The notes beneath the pieces were generated by a model. That model was not told the origin of the DNA and ran no database searches. It saw only the letters and a program-made list of their open reading frames with translations. Of a stretch of DNA of 34,591 nucleotides, positions 16,084-24,697 are shown in pieces; position 1 is the stretch's first letter, and each line of letters begins with the position of its first letter. The stretch lies in the NCBI GenBank assembly GCA_964553105.1, contig CAZKJO010000025.1:1-34591 (forward strand), written 5' to 3'. The stretch comes from Profundicola sp964553105 (GTDB lineage Bacteria > Bacteroidota > Bacteroidia > Flavobacteriales > Weeksellaceae). Both the position numbers and the translations under genes were made by a program.

Positions 16084-16091
16084 CAAAATTA
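16084..16091 (-). promoter_or_regulatory. Candidate -7 box of the NlpC/P60 gene
   Basis: Minus strand reads TAATTTTG, a TAnnTTTG match 24 nt upstream of the ATG. The surroundings are very AT-rich, so a chance match is possible. Confidence 0.4.
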
Positions 16092-16186
16092 AAAATAGAA
16101 GGATTTTTTCTGTTTCTATCGATGTAGAATAGCGTTTGAGAAAACTTTAACGTGATTTAACTTTTTATTAAGAAATAAATGTAGTT

Positions 16187-18133
16187 TTACAATAACTTAT
16201 GTATTTCAAACAAAAGACACTCGCCAGGATTTAATTCACCCGACAACCAATGGTCTTCAAAAGAATGCATATCTCCACTTAAATATTCAACATATTGATT
16301 ATTATATGTTCCGAACAAGTTTAAAAAGAACTTTTCACGCCCTTCCAAATTCATATTCATTAAGACTAATATGGTTTTCCAAGGCTGAAAAGCATCATGA
16401 CGCTGAAATGCTATAACTTTCCCAAAGCGATTTTCAGGGTAAAGAATCGTTAAAGTTCTTTCATCTCCCGTGGCAATCCATTCTTGATTTTTAAGTCTTA
16501 ATAATGCTATTTTTTGCATAAACTCTACTAACTCAACTGATGCATCCCAATTAAGTGATTGACGATTGAATAAAGCCAAGGGAAAATTTTTGTAACTCTC
16601 TAACTCCTTGAGTGTAAAGTTTAGTCCAGTATTTACAGGATGGGCTTCATTTAATTCATAACCAGTATGTATAAAGGGTAAACAACTAGGCAATAATGAA
16701 TTCAATAGCCAGTATTGCTTCTTAATTAGTAAATTCTTCAATCTTGGCGTATTATGCGTTTCTGGACTTCCAAAAAATGGTAAAGGCAGCGCTCTACGTG
16801 CAGTAATAAGCATATTTCTAATCCCTTGCTCATGATCCTTAAACTCCCATTCGAAGCCTAAAGTTGCATTGAAACCCTTTTTACGACTCGATTTTTTAAT
16901 CTCAAAGTTTTCTTCCCAAAAGCAGAAGTCAGCATCGAATTTTCTTGCTTCTTCTATCAATCGCGCCATCAACGCCTCAGGCAAAGCATGTCCCATATCT
17001 AGCATAATTCCATCTATTCCATAAGATTTTTGATAATGAGGAACTATTCCAACTAAAGCGTCCCATAAACCTAAATTGCAATTCTCATCTTTTTCTAAAT
17101 CCGTATCATAATATCGAATCGTATTATAGGCTATATAGTTAAAATTTTGCTCAGAAAACTCATCATTATACAGCTTTAAATAGGTCACATCATCCCAGGG
17201 TGGTTGTGGATCATCTGGCGGCCAATCCGCGAAAGCTCCAGGAATAATTAATTCTCCTTCTTCTGTTTCGGCTATGTATTTATTGTTTTTAAATTTAATT
17301 TGCTCTTTCGACGGGGGTTTAGCAAATAAATTCTGATATTCCTTAGATGGCGGAATACAAGAACTTCTACGATAAGGAACTTTTCTAATTTCGTCTAATT
17401 CTTCTGGTGAAAAACTTGGTTTCGCGTAATTCTTTGCCTGATCTTTTTTAATCCAATAAAACCAATCAGGATTATCCTTAACCCAATCACTATCCAGAGA
17501 AGCTGTCCTTAAAACAAATTCCAACACCACACGAATGCCTAATAAATGGCAAGCCTCTACCAAAGCTTTAAATTGTTCTTCAACCGAAAAAGGGATGGCC
17601 GTTTCTGCTAAATTCTCATCTAAATGATAGGGATTTTTTATCGCGTATGGAGAGCCAAGATCCCCTCGATTTCCGTCGATTCCAATTTTAGTTATCGGCA
17701 TTAAATGCAACACATTACATCCAAAACTTTTGATGTAAGGCAACATGCTAATCATCTTAAGAAAGGTTCCAGTTTTCTTAACAACTTTTCCCTTATGTTT
17801 AAAATCCTCTAAATCGCCAGAATCATTATGATCAAACGCAGCCGTAAATCTTGGAAAAGCATTATAAACCACGGAGTAATAACTCCAATCCCCTCCAATG
17901 CCATGATGTTCATTATTTATTTTAGATAATGACTGATTATAATCCTCGTTTCGGTCATAGGATAATATTTCTTCGAGTTTGTGAAGATAGAATTCATTAA
18001 AACTTAAACTCGAACTCCCAGAAGTTGGTTTATCATAAATCCACAAATTAGGAACATTATAGTCCTCCAAATCCCAAGTATTTTCCTTAAAAAACTTGTG
18101 AATTTCTTTTAGGTAGGAAACGGATTTTTTCAT
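16187..18133 (-). CDS. GH13 (alpha-amylase) family protein with altered catalytic motifs
   Basis: 648 residues, related to alpha-amylase-superfamily barrels: SYYSVVYNAFPRFTA, then VLHLMPITKIG with DLGSPYAI, SVEEQFKALVEACHLLGIRVV, and a late TGYELNE. Several canonical positions differ. Region I, normally DxVxNH, reads LEFVLRTAS (Glu205, no Asn-His). The nucleophile strand reads GIDGIMLDMGHAL, so Asp379 is kept but the invariant Arg two residues before it is Met377. The acid strand keeps Glu (CFWEENFE, 404-411). The last region reads ETHNTPR, with Asn461 where the third Asp (HD) is expected. It could be a specialised glucan enzyme or a non-catalytic relative. No glycogen or maltose gene is adjacent. 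Confidence 0.8.
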   Translation of the reverse strand: MKKSVSYLKEIHKFFKENTWDLEDYNVPNLWIYDKPTSGSSSLSFNEFYLHKLEEILSYDRNEDYNQSLSKINNEHHGIGGDWSYYSVVYNAFPRFTAAFDHNDSGDLEDFKHKGKVVKKTGTFLKMISMLPYIKSFGCNVLHLMPITKIGIDGNRGDLGSPYAIKNPYHLDENLAETAIPFSVEEQFKALVEACHLLGIRVVLEFVLRTASLDSDWVKDNPDWFYWIKKDQAKNYAKPSFSPEELDEIRKVPYRRSSCIPPSKEYQNLFAKPPSKEQIKFKNNKYIAETEEGELIIPGAFADWPPDDPQPPWDDVTYLKLYNDEFSEQNFNYIAYNTIRYYDTDLEKDENCNLGLWDALVGIVPHYQKSYGIDGIMLDMGHALPEALMARLIEEARKFDADFCFWEENFEIKKSSRKKGFNATLGFEWEFKDHEQGIRNMLITARRALPLPFFGSPETHNTPRLKNLLIKKQYWLLNSLLPSCLPFIHTGYELNEAHPVNTGLNFTLKELESYKNFPLALFNRQSLNWDASVELVEFMQKIALLRLKNQEWIATGDERTLTILYPENRFGKVIAFQRHDAFQPWKTILVLMNMNLEGREKFFLNLFGTYNNQYVEYLSGDMHSFEDHWLSGELNPGECLLFEIHKLL

Positions 18134-18251
18134 TCAAGGAAAGATACAATTTTTTAATGATTTAGCGAATCTGTATCTTGAACTTTTAAATTCAATTGAG
18201 ATTTAGTTTTTTGGTCTTTTGGTTGGATTAAAAATTAAAACAAAAATCAAC

Positions 18252-19523
18252 ATGAGAATAATTTTAATCCTCAGCGTTCTACTTAGCTTAAACTCTTGTA
18301 GCATTGAACAAAAGTTTATAAAAAGTGCCAAAGTAGATGTTCAAAATTTAGCATCTAAGGAGTTTCATGGCCGAGGCTACACACATAATGGACTCGAAAA
18401 AGCCGAAACTTATCTTGCACATCAATTTGAAGAAATTGGGCTCGAACCGGTTTATCCCAACTATCGACAAAAAGTGACTTACCCTGTGAATATCATAAAA
18501 TCTGTAGATTTAAAAATTAATGGAAAGCCTCAAGAGTATGGAGTAAATTATTTAGTAGGTCCAAATTCTGAAAGGGATAATATCTCCTCTACTACTTTTC
18601 ATTTTCCGGATGATATTTTTGACTTTTCTCTACAAGATGGAAAGGAGACCTTTCGAATTCTTTCCCTGAATCAAGGTAAAATACCTGTCCTTGATTTTAG
18701 AAATGCCACCGACAGTTTAAAACAAAATATTTTCGCTTTTAGTGATTATTTAGATCAAGAAAAGAATCATTATAATATACCAGCCATCATACATGTTCAA
18801 GAAAAATTAATTCATGGTATAAGTGATCACCAAGACAACTTCATTCATATTTTCTTAAATGATTTACCTAAAGAAGGAAGCAAGATTGAACTGAAATTGG
18901 CAGCAGATCTAGAATCTTCGTTCGTTACGCATAATATTGTAGGCAAAATTAAAGGTAGCAAAAGTGAAAAAGCTATTTTGATCATGGCGCATTTCGATCA
19001 TTTAGGTCAAATTAATCAAACCGTTTTTCATGGAGCTAATGATAATGCAAGCGGTGTCGCGATGTTAATACAATTAGCAAAGTATTTTAAGAGTCATCCC
19101 ATTGAGAATGATATTTACTTTTATGCTATGACAGGAGAAGAAGCGGGTTTAAAAGGATCTTTCGAAGCGGTTCAGAATTTACCCGTACCGAAAGAGGATA
19201 TAAGATTTGTGATCAATTTAGATATTCTCGGAACTGGTGATGATGGTATCCAGGTGGTAAACAGCAGCATTTATAAAAATGAATACGAACTATTACAACA
19301 AATCAATCGAGAACATAAATTATTAAAACAAATTAAAAAACGTGGAGAAGCCTGTAATTCAGATCATTGCCCTTTTCACATGGCAGAAATCCCTAGCTTC
19401 TTTATATATACGTTAGGCGGAATTTCACATTATCACAACCCGCTGGATAAAGCAGAAACATTACCTTTGTCAGAGTTTTACAGTGTATATGAATTACTTA
19501 CCAAATTCATAGAAAAACTATAA
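18252..19523 (+). CDS. M28-family zinc metallopeptidase, lipoprotein
   Basis: Aminopeptidase-like M28 enzyme anchored in the envelope. The start is the ATG at 18252: the following MRIILILSVLLSLNSC is a lipoprotein signal with lipobox Cys16, whereas the in-frame TTG at 18219 would hide it. The co-catalytic zinc site is complete: HFDHLG, GANDNASGV (bridging Asp), TGEEAGLKGS (general base and ligand Glu), NLDILGTGDDG, and a late His in SHYHNPLDKAET. The N-terminal third is a typical variable region. It heads a likely operon with the amidohydrolase (15 nt gap) and the Rrf2 regulator. Confidence 0.9.
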   Translation: MRIILILSVLLSLNSCSIEQKFIKSAKVDVQNLASKEFHGRGYTHNGLEKAETYLAHQFEEIGLEPVYPNYRQKVTYPVNIIKSVDLKINGKPQEYGVNYLVGPNSERDNISSTTFHFPDDIFDFSLQDGKETFRILSLNQGKIPVLDFRNATDSLKQNIFAFSDYLDQEKNHYNIPAIIHVQEKLIHGISDHQDNFIHIFLNDLPKEGSKIELKLAADLESSFVTHNIVGKIKGSKSEKAILIMAHFDHLGQINQTVFHGANDNASGVAMLIQLAKYFKSHPIENDIYFYAMTGEEAGLKGSFEAVQNLPVPKEDIRFVINLDILGTGDDGIQVVNSSIYKNEYELLQQINREHKLLKQIKKRGEACNSDHCPFHMAEIPSFFIYTLGGISHYHNPLDKAETLPLSEFYSVYELLTKFIEKL

Positions 19524-19538
19524 TTTAATTTTAAGTAT

Positions 19539-21260
19539 ATGAGAATTATAATTCTAGCCCTTTGCCTTTACATTATTTCGTCTTGTAATAAAAACCAAAA
19601 AATCAGTCCTCAACAAGAATATGATTTATGGATTCAACGTGCCCTGGTGTTGCTGCCCAACGGGAGCACGGAGCCCATGGATATTTTGATTAAAGATGGT
19701 GAAATCCTAGAATTAGTTCCCAATCCAGATTTAAAATTAACTGAAAATAGTTCTCATGAGGCTAAAGTGATTGACGCCAATGGAAACTTTGTGATGCCTG
19801 GCTTTATAGATGCGCATGCCCATTTTATTTCATTAGGTAAAAATAAAGCCAATCTTGATTTTCTTTCAACCACATCTTGGGAAGAGATTGTTGATATGGT
19901 TAAAGAAAAGACTGCTGAATTACCCAAAGGCGAATGGATTGTAGGTAGAGGTTGGCATCAAGAAAAATGGCCGAATCTTCCGAGCAAAATGATAGAAGGT
20001 TTTCCTGTTCACGAGGAATTATCAAAAATTTCACCTGATCACCCTGTAATGCTAACTCACGCGAGCGGACATGGTTTAATTGCAAATGCAAAAGCCATGG
20101 AACTTGCAAACATAAATTCCAACTCAAAATCTCCAGAAGGCGGAGTTATTTTATTTGATAAAGACGGGCAACCAACTGGTGTTTTTCAAGAAAATGCCAT
20201 GGATTTAATTTCGCGTGTTTATGCTGAAAACCAAAAGCAGAAAACAGAAGAAGACCTAGCCAAGGAGTGGTTAAATTATTTAAGATTAGCAGAAGAAGAA
20301 TGTCTTTCTCATGGAGTTACCAGTGTACACGATGCAAGCATTAGCTTTGATGACGCATTGAAGTTTAAAGATTTAGCCAATAAAGAAAATTTAAATGTAC
20401 GTTTATATTCCATGCTGAGTGATCATGCACTACAAAATACACCTTTGCAAACTCTAAGAGAACATATTGAATCAACTCGAGAAAATAGATTTTTCACCAA
20501 TACTGCTGTTAAGGCATTCGTTGATGGTGCTCTTGGTTCACGTGGTGCTTGGTTAATTGAAGACTATTCTGATTTACCAGGTTACAGAGGAGAAAATGTA
20601 ACACCTTTTGAGAGTTTAGAAAAAACCGCAGAAATAGCAAAGGAATTAGATGTTCAAGTTTGTATTCATGCTATTGGCGATAGAGGAAACCGTGAAGTAA
20701 TTGATGTTTTCGAGAAGGTTGCTGGTGATGAAATTGGCGAAAGACGATGGAGAATTGAACATGCACAACACTTGAACCCTACGGATATTGATCGCATAGC
20801 TGATTTAAATATTATAGCCAGCATGCAAACCGTTCACTGTACTTCTGATGCTCCTTATGCTGTTAAACGTCTTGGTGAAAAACGTATTGAAGAAGGCGCA
20901 TATGTATGGCAAACCTTGTTAAATAAAAATGTTCATATTGCGAATGGAACCGATGCTCCGATTGAAAGAATCAATCCATTTGAGAATCTATACGCAGCGG
21001 TTACACGAAAGAGATTAGACAATAATGAAGCTTTTTATCCAAATCAAAAAATGTCTAGAAAAAAAGCCTTAGAAATTTATACTCAAGCCAATGCTTTTGC
21101 AGGATTTCAAGAGGATTGGAAAGGTAAAATAGAAAAAGGCTATGTTGCTGATATTGTGATTTTAGACACCAATTTATTAACTTGTGAAGAAAGGGATATT
21201 CCCAATACAAAAGTGCTTTACACCTTGGTAGATGGTCAAATTAAATATTCTGCTGAATAA
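19539..21260 (+). CDS. YtcJ-like amidohydrolase, lipoprotein
   Basis: Metal-dependent hydrolase of the amidohydrolase_3 (YtcJ/NfdA) group, acting on an unknown amide or formamide. The signal MRIIILALCLYIISSC gives a lipobox Cys16, so it is envelope-anchored like the upstream M28 peptidase. Metal-site motifs: IDAHAHF, the strand KAFVDGALGSRGAWL, CIHAIGDRGNR, RIEHAQHL, and NGTDAPIERINPF. The C-terminus GKIEKGYVADIVILD closes the composite beta domain. Pairing with a lipoprotein peptidase suggests a role in using peptides or amides from outside; that part is inference. Confidence 0.9.
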   Translation: MRIIILALCLYIISSCNKNQKISPQQEYDLWIQRALVLLPNGSTEPMDILIKDGEILELVPNPDLKLTENSSHEAKVIDANGNFVMPGFIDAHAHFISLGKNKANLDFLSTTSWEEIVDMVKEKTAELPKGEWIVGRGWHQEKWPNLPSKMIEGFPVHEELSKISPDHPVMLTHASGHGLIANAKAMELANINSNSKSPEGGVILFDKDGQPTGVFQENAMDLISRVYAENQKQKTEEDLAKEWLNYLRLAEEECLSHGVTSVHDASISFDDALKFKDLANKENLNVRLYSMLSDHALQNTPLQTLREHIESTRENRFFTNTAVKAFVDGALGSRGAWLIEDYSDLPGYRGENVTPFESLEKTAEIAKELDVQVCIHAIGDRGNREVIDVFEKVAGDEIGERRWRIEHAQHLNPTDIDRIADLNIIASMQTVHCTSDAPYAVKRLGEKRIEEGAYVWQTLLNKNVHIANGTDAPIERINPFENLYAAVTRKRLDNNEAFYPNQKMSRKKALEIYTQANAFAGFQEDWKGKIEKGYVADIVILDTNLLTCEERDIPNTKVLYTLVDGQIKYSAE

Positions 21261-21269
21261 TTATAAAAA

Positions 21270-21707
21270 ATGATTTCTAAAAAAACAAAATACGCCATTA
21301 ATGCCTTGGTTTATATTGCTAAGAACAAAAAACATGAACCGATAAGTGTAATGACGATTTCGGAGCATCAAAACATTCCTGTTAAGTTTTTAGAAAATAT
21401 TTTATTTGAACTTAAAAAGGCTAAAATCCTTTCAAGCAAGCGTGGAAAATATGGTGGTTATTTACTAAACGATTCACCAGATAATATACATATGGCGCAA
21501 GTGATGCGACTTTTTGATGGAGCAATTGCCCTACTGCCTTGTGTGACTTATAATTATTATGAGAAATGCGAAGAATGTATAGATGAAGCGACTTGTGGTA
21601 TACGACAAGTAGCCATGGAAATTAGAAATGAAACCGTGAAACGTTTAAAAGGAAGTACGCTCACCGATATTATTCAAAGAGAAGAAAATCTTAAAAATAA
21701 AAACTAA
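21270..21707 (+). CDS. Rrf2-family transcriptional regulator with four cysteines
   Basis: 145-residue winged-helix regulator. The N-terminus MISKKTKYAINALVYIA and the helix-turn-helix with KFLENILFELKKAKILSSKRGKYGGY are diagnostic for Rrf2. The C-terminal half has Cys91, Cys100, Cys103 and Cys109 (C-x8-C-x2-C-x5-C), enough to hold an Fe-S cluster as in other Rrf2 sensors, although the cluster is inferred. It starts 10 nt after the amidohydrolase stop and is probably co-transcribed with it. Confidence 0.9.
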   Translation: MISKKTKYAINALVYIAKNKKHEPISVMTISEHQNIPVKFLENILFELKKAKILSSKRGKYGGYLLNDSPDNIHMAQVMRLFDGAIALLPCVTYNYYEKCEECIDEATCGIRQVAMEIRNETVKRLKGSTLTDIIQREENLKNKN

Positions 21708-21851
21708 ATTTATATTAGATTTTACTTTACTAATCCTTATTTCCAACAATTCACATTTAAAACTATCATTAATGTTCTTAAATCTGCCATTTTAACAATT
21801 ACAGGACTTTAGCACGAAAGTTGCGAGAACTTTGTAAATTTAAAGTTTTAG

Positions 21852-22769
21852 ATGGCATTCATAGATTATTATAAAATTCTTGGCGTAAATAAGAACGCAT
21901 CCGATGCGGATATCAAAAAGGCTTATAGAAAACTAGCGCGTAAGCATCATCCTGATTTAAATCCAGACAATAAAGAGGCGCAACAGAAGTTTCAGCAGCT
22001 CAATGAGGCTAATGAAGTATTAAGCGATCCAGAGAAACGCAAGAAATATGATGAATATGGCGAAAACTGGAAGCATGCTGAGGAAATAGAAAAACAACGT
22101 CAACAGCAGCAACAATATCAGCAGTCTAATCCTTTTGGCGGTGGCGGCCAAGAATGGTCTGAAGCTTATTCAGGTAACTTTGACGAAGGTCAGTTCTCAG
22201 ATTTGTTTGGAGATTTATTTGGTAGTCGTTCGGGTGGATTTCGAGGCAGTCAGCGGCAGTTTCGTGGACAAGATTTTCATGCCAGCTTAGAGTTAAGCTT
22301 AAAACAAGCATCAGAAACGCACAAGCAGACATTGGCTGTGAATGGCAAAAACATTAGAATCACGATTCCTGCTGGTGTTTATGATGGACAAGAAATTCGA
22401 CTTCCAGGTTATGGTGGCGAAGGCGTAAATGGAGGCCCGAAAGGAGATTTATATATTACTTTTAGAATTACACCTGATGCAACTTTTAAACGCGATGGGG
22501 ACAACCTATACAAAACTGAAAAAATTGATTTATACACAGCTGTTTTAGGTGGCGAAATCACATTAGCCACTTTTGATGGTGAAGTAAAATTAAAGGTAAA
22601 GCCAGGCACTCAAAACGGAACTCAAGTTAGATTGAGTGGCAAAGGTTTCCCTAAATATAAACAAGAAGGCAAGTTTGGAGATTTATTTGTGACTTATGAA
22701 GTAGAGATTCCAACGAAACTGAGCAGCAAACAAAAAGAATTATTCGAAGAATTAGCAAAACTGAAGTAA
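21852..22769 (+). CDS. cbpA: CbpA-like DnaJ co-chaperone
   Basis: Type II J-protein that stimulates DnaK and in enterobacteria also binds curved DNA. The J domain covers residues 4-70 with the HPD motif at 33-35 (KHHPDLNP). A Gln/Gly-rich linker (82-135) follows, then two C-terminal beta-sandwich domains (GVYDGQEIRLPGYG, GDLYITFRI, VLGGEITLATFDG, GTQNGTQVRLSGKG). There is no zinc-finger CxxCxGxG repeat, which excludes DnaJ proper. The downstream CbpM-like gene starts 3 nt after the stop and confirms the assignment. Confidence 0.93.
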   Translation: MAFIDYYKILGVNKNASDADIKKAYRKLARKHHPDLNPDNKEAQQKFQQLNEANEVLSDPEKRKKYDEYGENWKHAEEIEKQRQQQQQYQQSNPFGGGGQEWSEAYSGNFDEGQFSDLFGDLFGSRSGGFRGSQRQFRGQDFHASLELSLKQASETHKQTLAVNGKNIRITIPAGVYDGQEIRLPGYGGEGVNGGPKGDLYITFRITPDATFKRDGDNLYKTEKIDLYTAVLGGEITLATFDGEVKLKVKPGTQNGTQVRLSGKGFPKYKQEGKFGDLFVTYEVEIPTKLSSKQKELFEELAKLK

Positions 22770-22772
22770 ATC

Positions 22773-23054
22773 ATGGAAACAAGGTATATTAAAATAACGG
22801 AGTTCTGCGAAAACGAGAAAATAGAAACTTCTTTTCTATTAGAACTTAATCGCGAAGGTTTACTCCATTTGGAGAAACAAGAGGAAGTGGAATACATTGA
22901 TCAAAATGATTTACCACAAATTGAAATGTTTGCTCGTTGGCATTATGAATTGGGTGTTAATTTAGAAGGAATTGACGCCATGCGCCACATGTTAGAACGC
23001 ATGAAAGAAATGCAAAGACAAATTCAAATTTTAGAGAAAAAACTACAGATATAA
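22773..23054 (+). CDS. cbpM: CbpM-like chaperone modulator
   Basis: 93 residues of the MerR-like CbpM family, which binds the J domain of CbpA and inhibits it. It has ITEFCENEKIETSFLLELNREGLL at the N-terminus (shown in part: ETSFLLELNREGLL), then EYIDQNDLPQIEMFARWHYELGVN, a helix-turn-helix-like section, and a C-terminal coiled coil (MLERMKEMQRQIQILEKKL). Its start is 3 nt past the cbpA stop, implying coupled translation. Confidence 0.88.
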   Translation: METRYIKITEFCENEKIETSFLLELNREGLLHLEKQEEVEYIDQNDLPQIEMFARWHYELGVNLEGIDAMRHMLERMKEMQRQIQILEKKLQI

Positions 23055-23098
23055 ATCATCTGATTTCAAATTAAACAAAAAATATAATATAGAAATAT

Positions 23099-23542
23099 AT
23101 GGATCATAAAATCTCAATTTACGATAAAAACAATATGCCAAGCGAGGCCAAACAAGAAGCTATTGCTAACTTTCTATACACGCATTTAGATGAATATGGC
23201 GACGAAAAAAAGTATATTTCTAAGTGTATGGATTATGCCTTAGAAAAATTTGATTCTAAAGGCGGTTTCGTTATGACGATTGAAGATGGCGACACGATTA
23301 AAGCAGCCACCATTTTCAATCACACAGGAATGGGCGGTTACATTCCAGAAAACATATTAGTTTACATCGCTACCCATTCGGATCATCGTGGTGAAGGCCT
23401 AGGTTCTACCTTAATGAAAAACGCCATCGACCACGCAAAAGGTGATGTAGCTTTACACGTAGATAGAGATAATCCTGCAAAAGGACTTTATGAGAAATTA
23501 GGTTTTACTAATCCTTATTTAGAAATGCGTTTAAAGCGTTAA
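23099..23542 (+). CDS. GNAT-family N-acetyltransferase
   Basis: 147-residue acetyltransferase. The acetyl-CoA pyrophosphate loop is visible as HRGEGLGSTLM (Q/RxxGxG/A motif), preceded by the strand ILVYIATHSD and followed by ALHVDRDNPAKGLYEKLGF, the standard GNAT motif B. The substrate is unknown. The PLP racemase-like gene follows 51 nt later on the same strand, and a joint role in amino-acid or peptide modification is possible but not shown. Confidence 0.85.
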   Translation: MDHKISIYDKNNMPSEAKQEAIANFLYTHLDEYGDEKKYISKCMDYALEKFDSKGGFVMTIEDGDTIKAATIFNHTGMGGYIPENILVYIATHSDHRGEGLGSTLMKNAIDHAKGDVALHVDRDNPAKGLYEKLGFTNPYLEMRLKR

Positions 23543-23593
23543 TTAAATTAAAATTAGCACTAAAACCTACCCTAACTATTCGTTTAAAATAAA

Positions 23594-24697
23594 ATGGCTG
23601 AATTAATAATACATACCGATAAAATAAAGGAAAACATCAAGAATTTATCTGCTTTTTTTGAGGAGCATAATGTTTATTGGAGTTTAATTACTAAGGTTTT
23701 TTCGGGTGACAAAGAGTTTTTAAAACAACTGCTAACAGATGATGTAATTGAAAACATTCAATCGGTTGGGGATTCGCGTCTAACAAGTCTTAAGAACTTG
23801 AAAGAAGTTAACCCAGAAATGCGTACGATTTATATTAAGCCACCTGCTAAAATGTATGTAGAAGAAATCATTAAATACGCGGATATCTCCTTAAACTCAT
23901 CTTATGAGACTATTGAGGCTCTGAACGAGGAAGCCAAAAAACAAGATAAAATTCACCATATCATTATCATGATTGATTTGGGTGAATTGCGCGAAGGCGT
24001 TAACCGTTCTGATATTATAGATTTCTATGAAAAGGTCTTCGAAATGTCTAATATCTCGGTGCTAGGAATCGGATCCAACTTAGGTTGTATGTACGGAATT
24101 GAGCCGACCTATGAAAAGCTAGAAACTTTGGCAAATTATAAAGAACATATTGCCGAAAAATTCAATCGAAGTGTATATATGCTATCTGGAGGTTCGAGCA
24201 TTACTTTACCGCTATTACGCGACAAAACAATTCCAGAGGGAATCAACCATTTCAGAATTGGAGAAGCCGCCTTTTTTGGCACCACTCCTGTTGAGGCTAG
24301 TCAATTTTTAAACTTAAATACCGACACCTTTGAGTTTAGCGCCAATATTATTGAGTTGGAACAGAAGCAATTGGTACCCGATGGAGAAATGAGTGATGCC
24401 AGCATTGGAAATATTGCAGAAATCGACGAAAAAGATAGTTCTAAAACAACTTATAAAGCAATAATGGACTTTGGCTTGTTAGATGTTAATCACGAAGACT
24501 TATCGACTACGGAGCAAACCAAAGGAATAAAATTTGTTGGAATGACGAGTGATATGATTGTGATTGATTTGGGTGACAATTTGGATAAAAACGGAAATCA
24601 ACGTTTCAAAGTAGGTGATAAATTATTTTTTCAGCCGAATTATATGGCGGTGGCCAGGTTGTTAGTTTCTAAATTTATTGATCGGGTTTACGATTAA
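23594..24697 (+). CDS. Alanine/ornithine racemase-like PLP enzyme (fold type III)
   Basis: 367 residues, similar to the alanine racemase N-terminal-domain family that includes ornithine racemase and YhfX. The PLP Lys is probably Lys34 in SLITKVFSGD. The barrel has IGSNLGCMYG, a phosphate-binding MLSGGSS segment, and NHFRIGEAAFFGTTP. The C-terminal beta domain is present. The exact substrate cannot be read from the sequence. It converges with the next gene with no spacer: its TAA ends at 24697 and the opposite stop begins at 24698. Confidence 0.85.
   Translation: MAELIIHTDKIKENIKNLSAFFEEHNVYWSLITKVFSGDKEFLKQLLTDDVIENIQSVGDSRLTSLKNLKEVNPEMRTIYIKPPAKMYVEEIIKYADISLNSSYETIEALNEEAKKQDKIHHIIIMIDLGELREGVNRSDIIDFYEKVFEMSNISVLGIGSNLGCMYGIEPTYEKLETLANYKEHIAEKFNRSVYMLSGGSSITLPLLRDKTIPEGINHFRIGEAAFFGTTPVEASQFLNLNTDTFEFSANIIELEQKQLVPDGEMSDASIGNIAEIDEKDSSKTTYKAIMDFGLLDVNHEDLSTTEQTKGIKFVGMTSDMIVIDLGDNLDKNGNQRFKVGDKLFFQPNYMAVARLLVSKFIDRVYD

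Noticed and set aside
18219..18251. TTG start for the M28 peptidase
   Set aside because: It would bury the lipoprotein signal peptide that starts cleanly at the ATG at 18252.
21806..21834. CIRCE-like heat-shock operator upstream of cbpA (TTAGCAC half-site)
   Set aside because: Only one half-site matches; the other arm does not resemble GAGTGCTAA.
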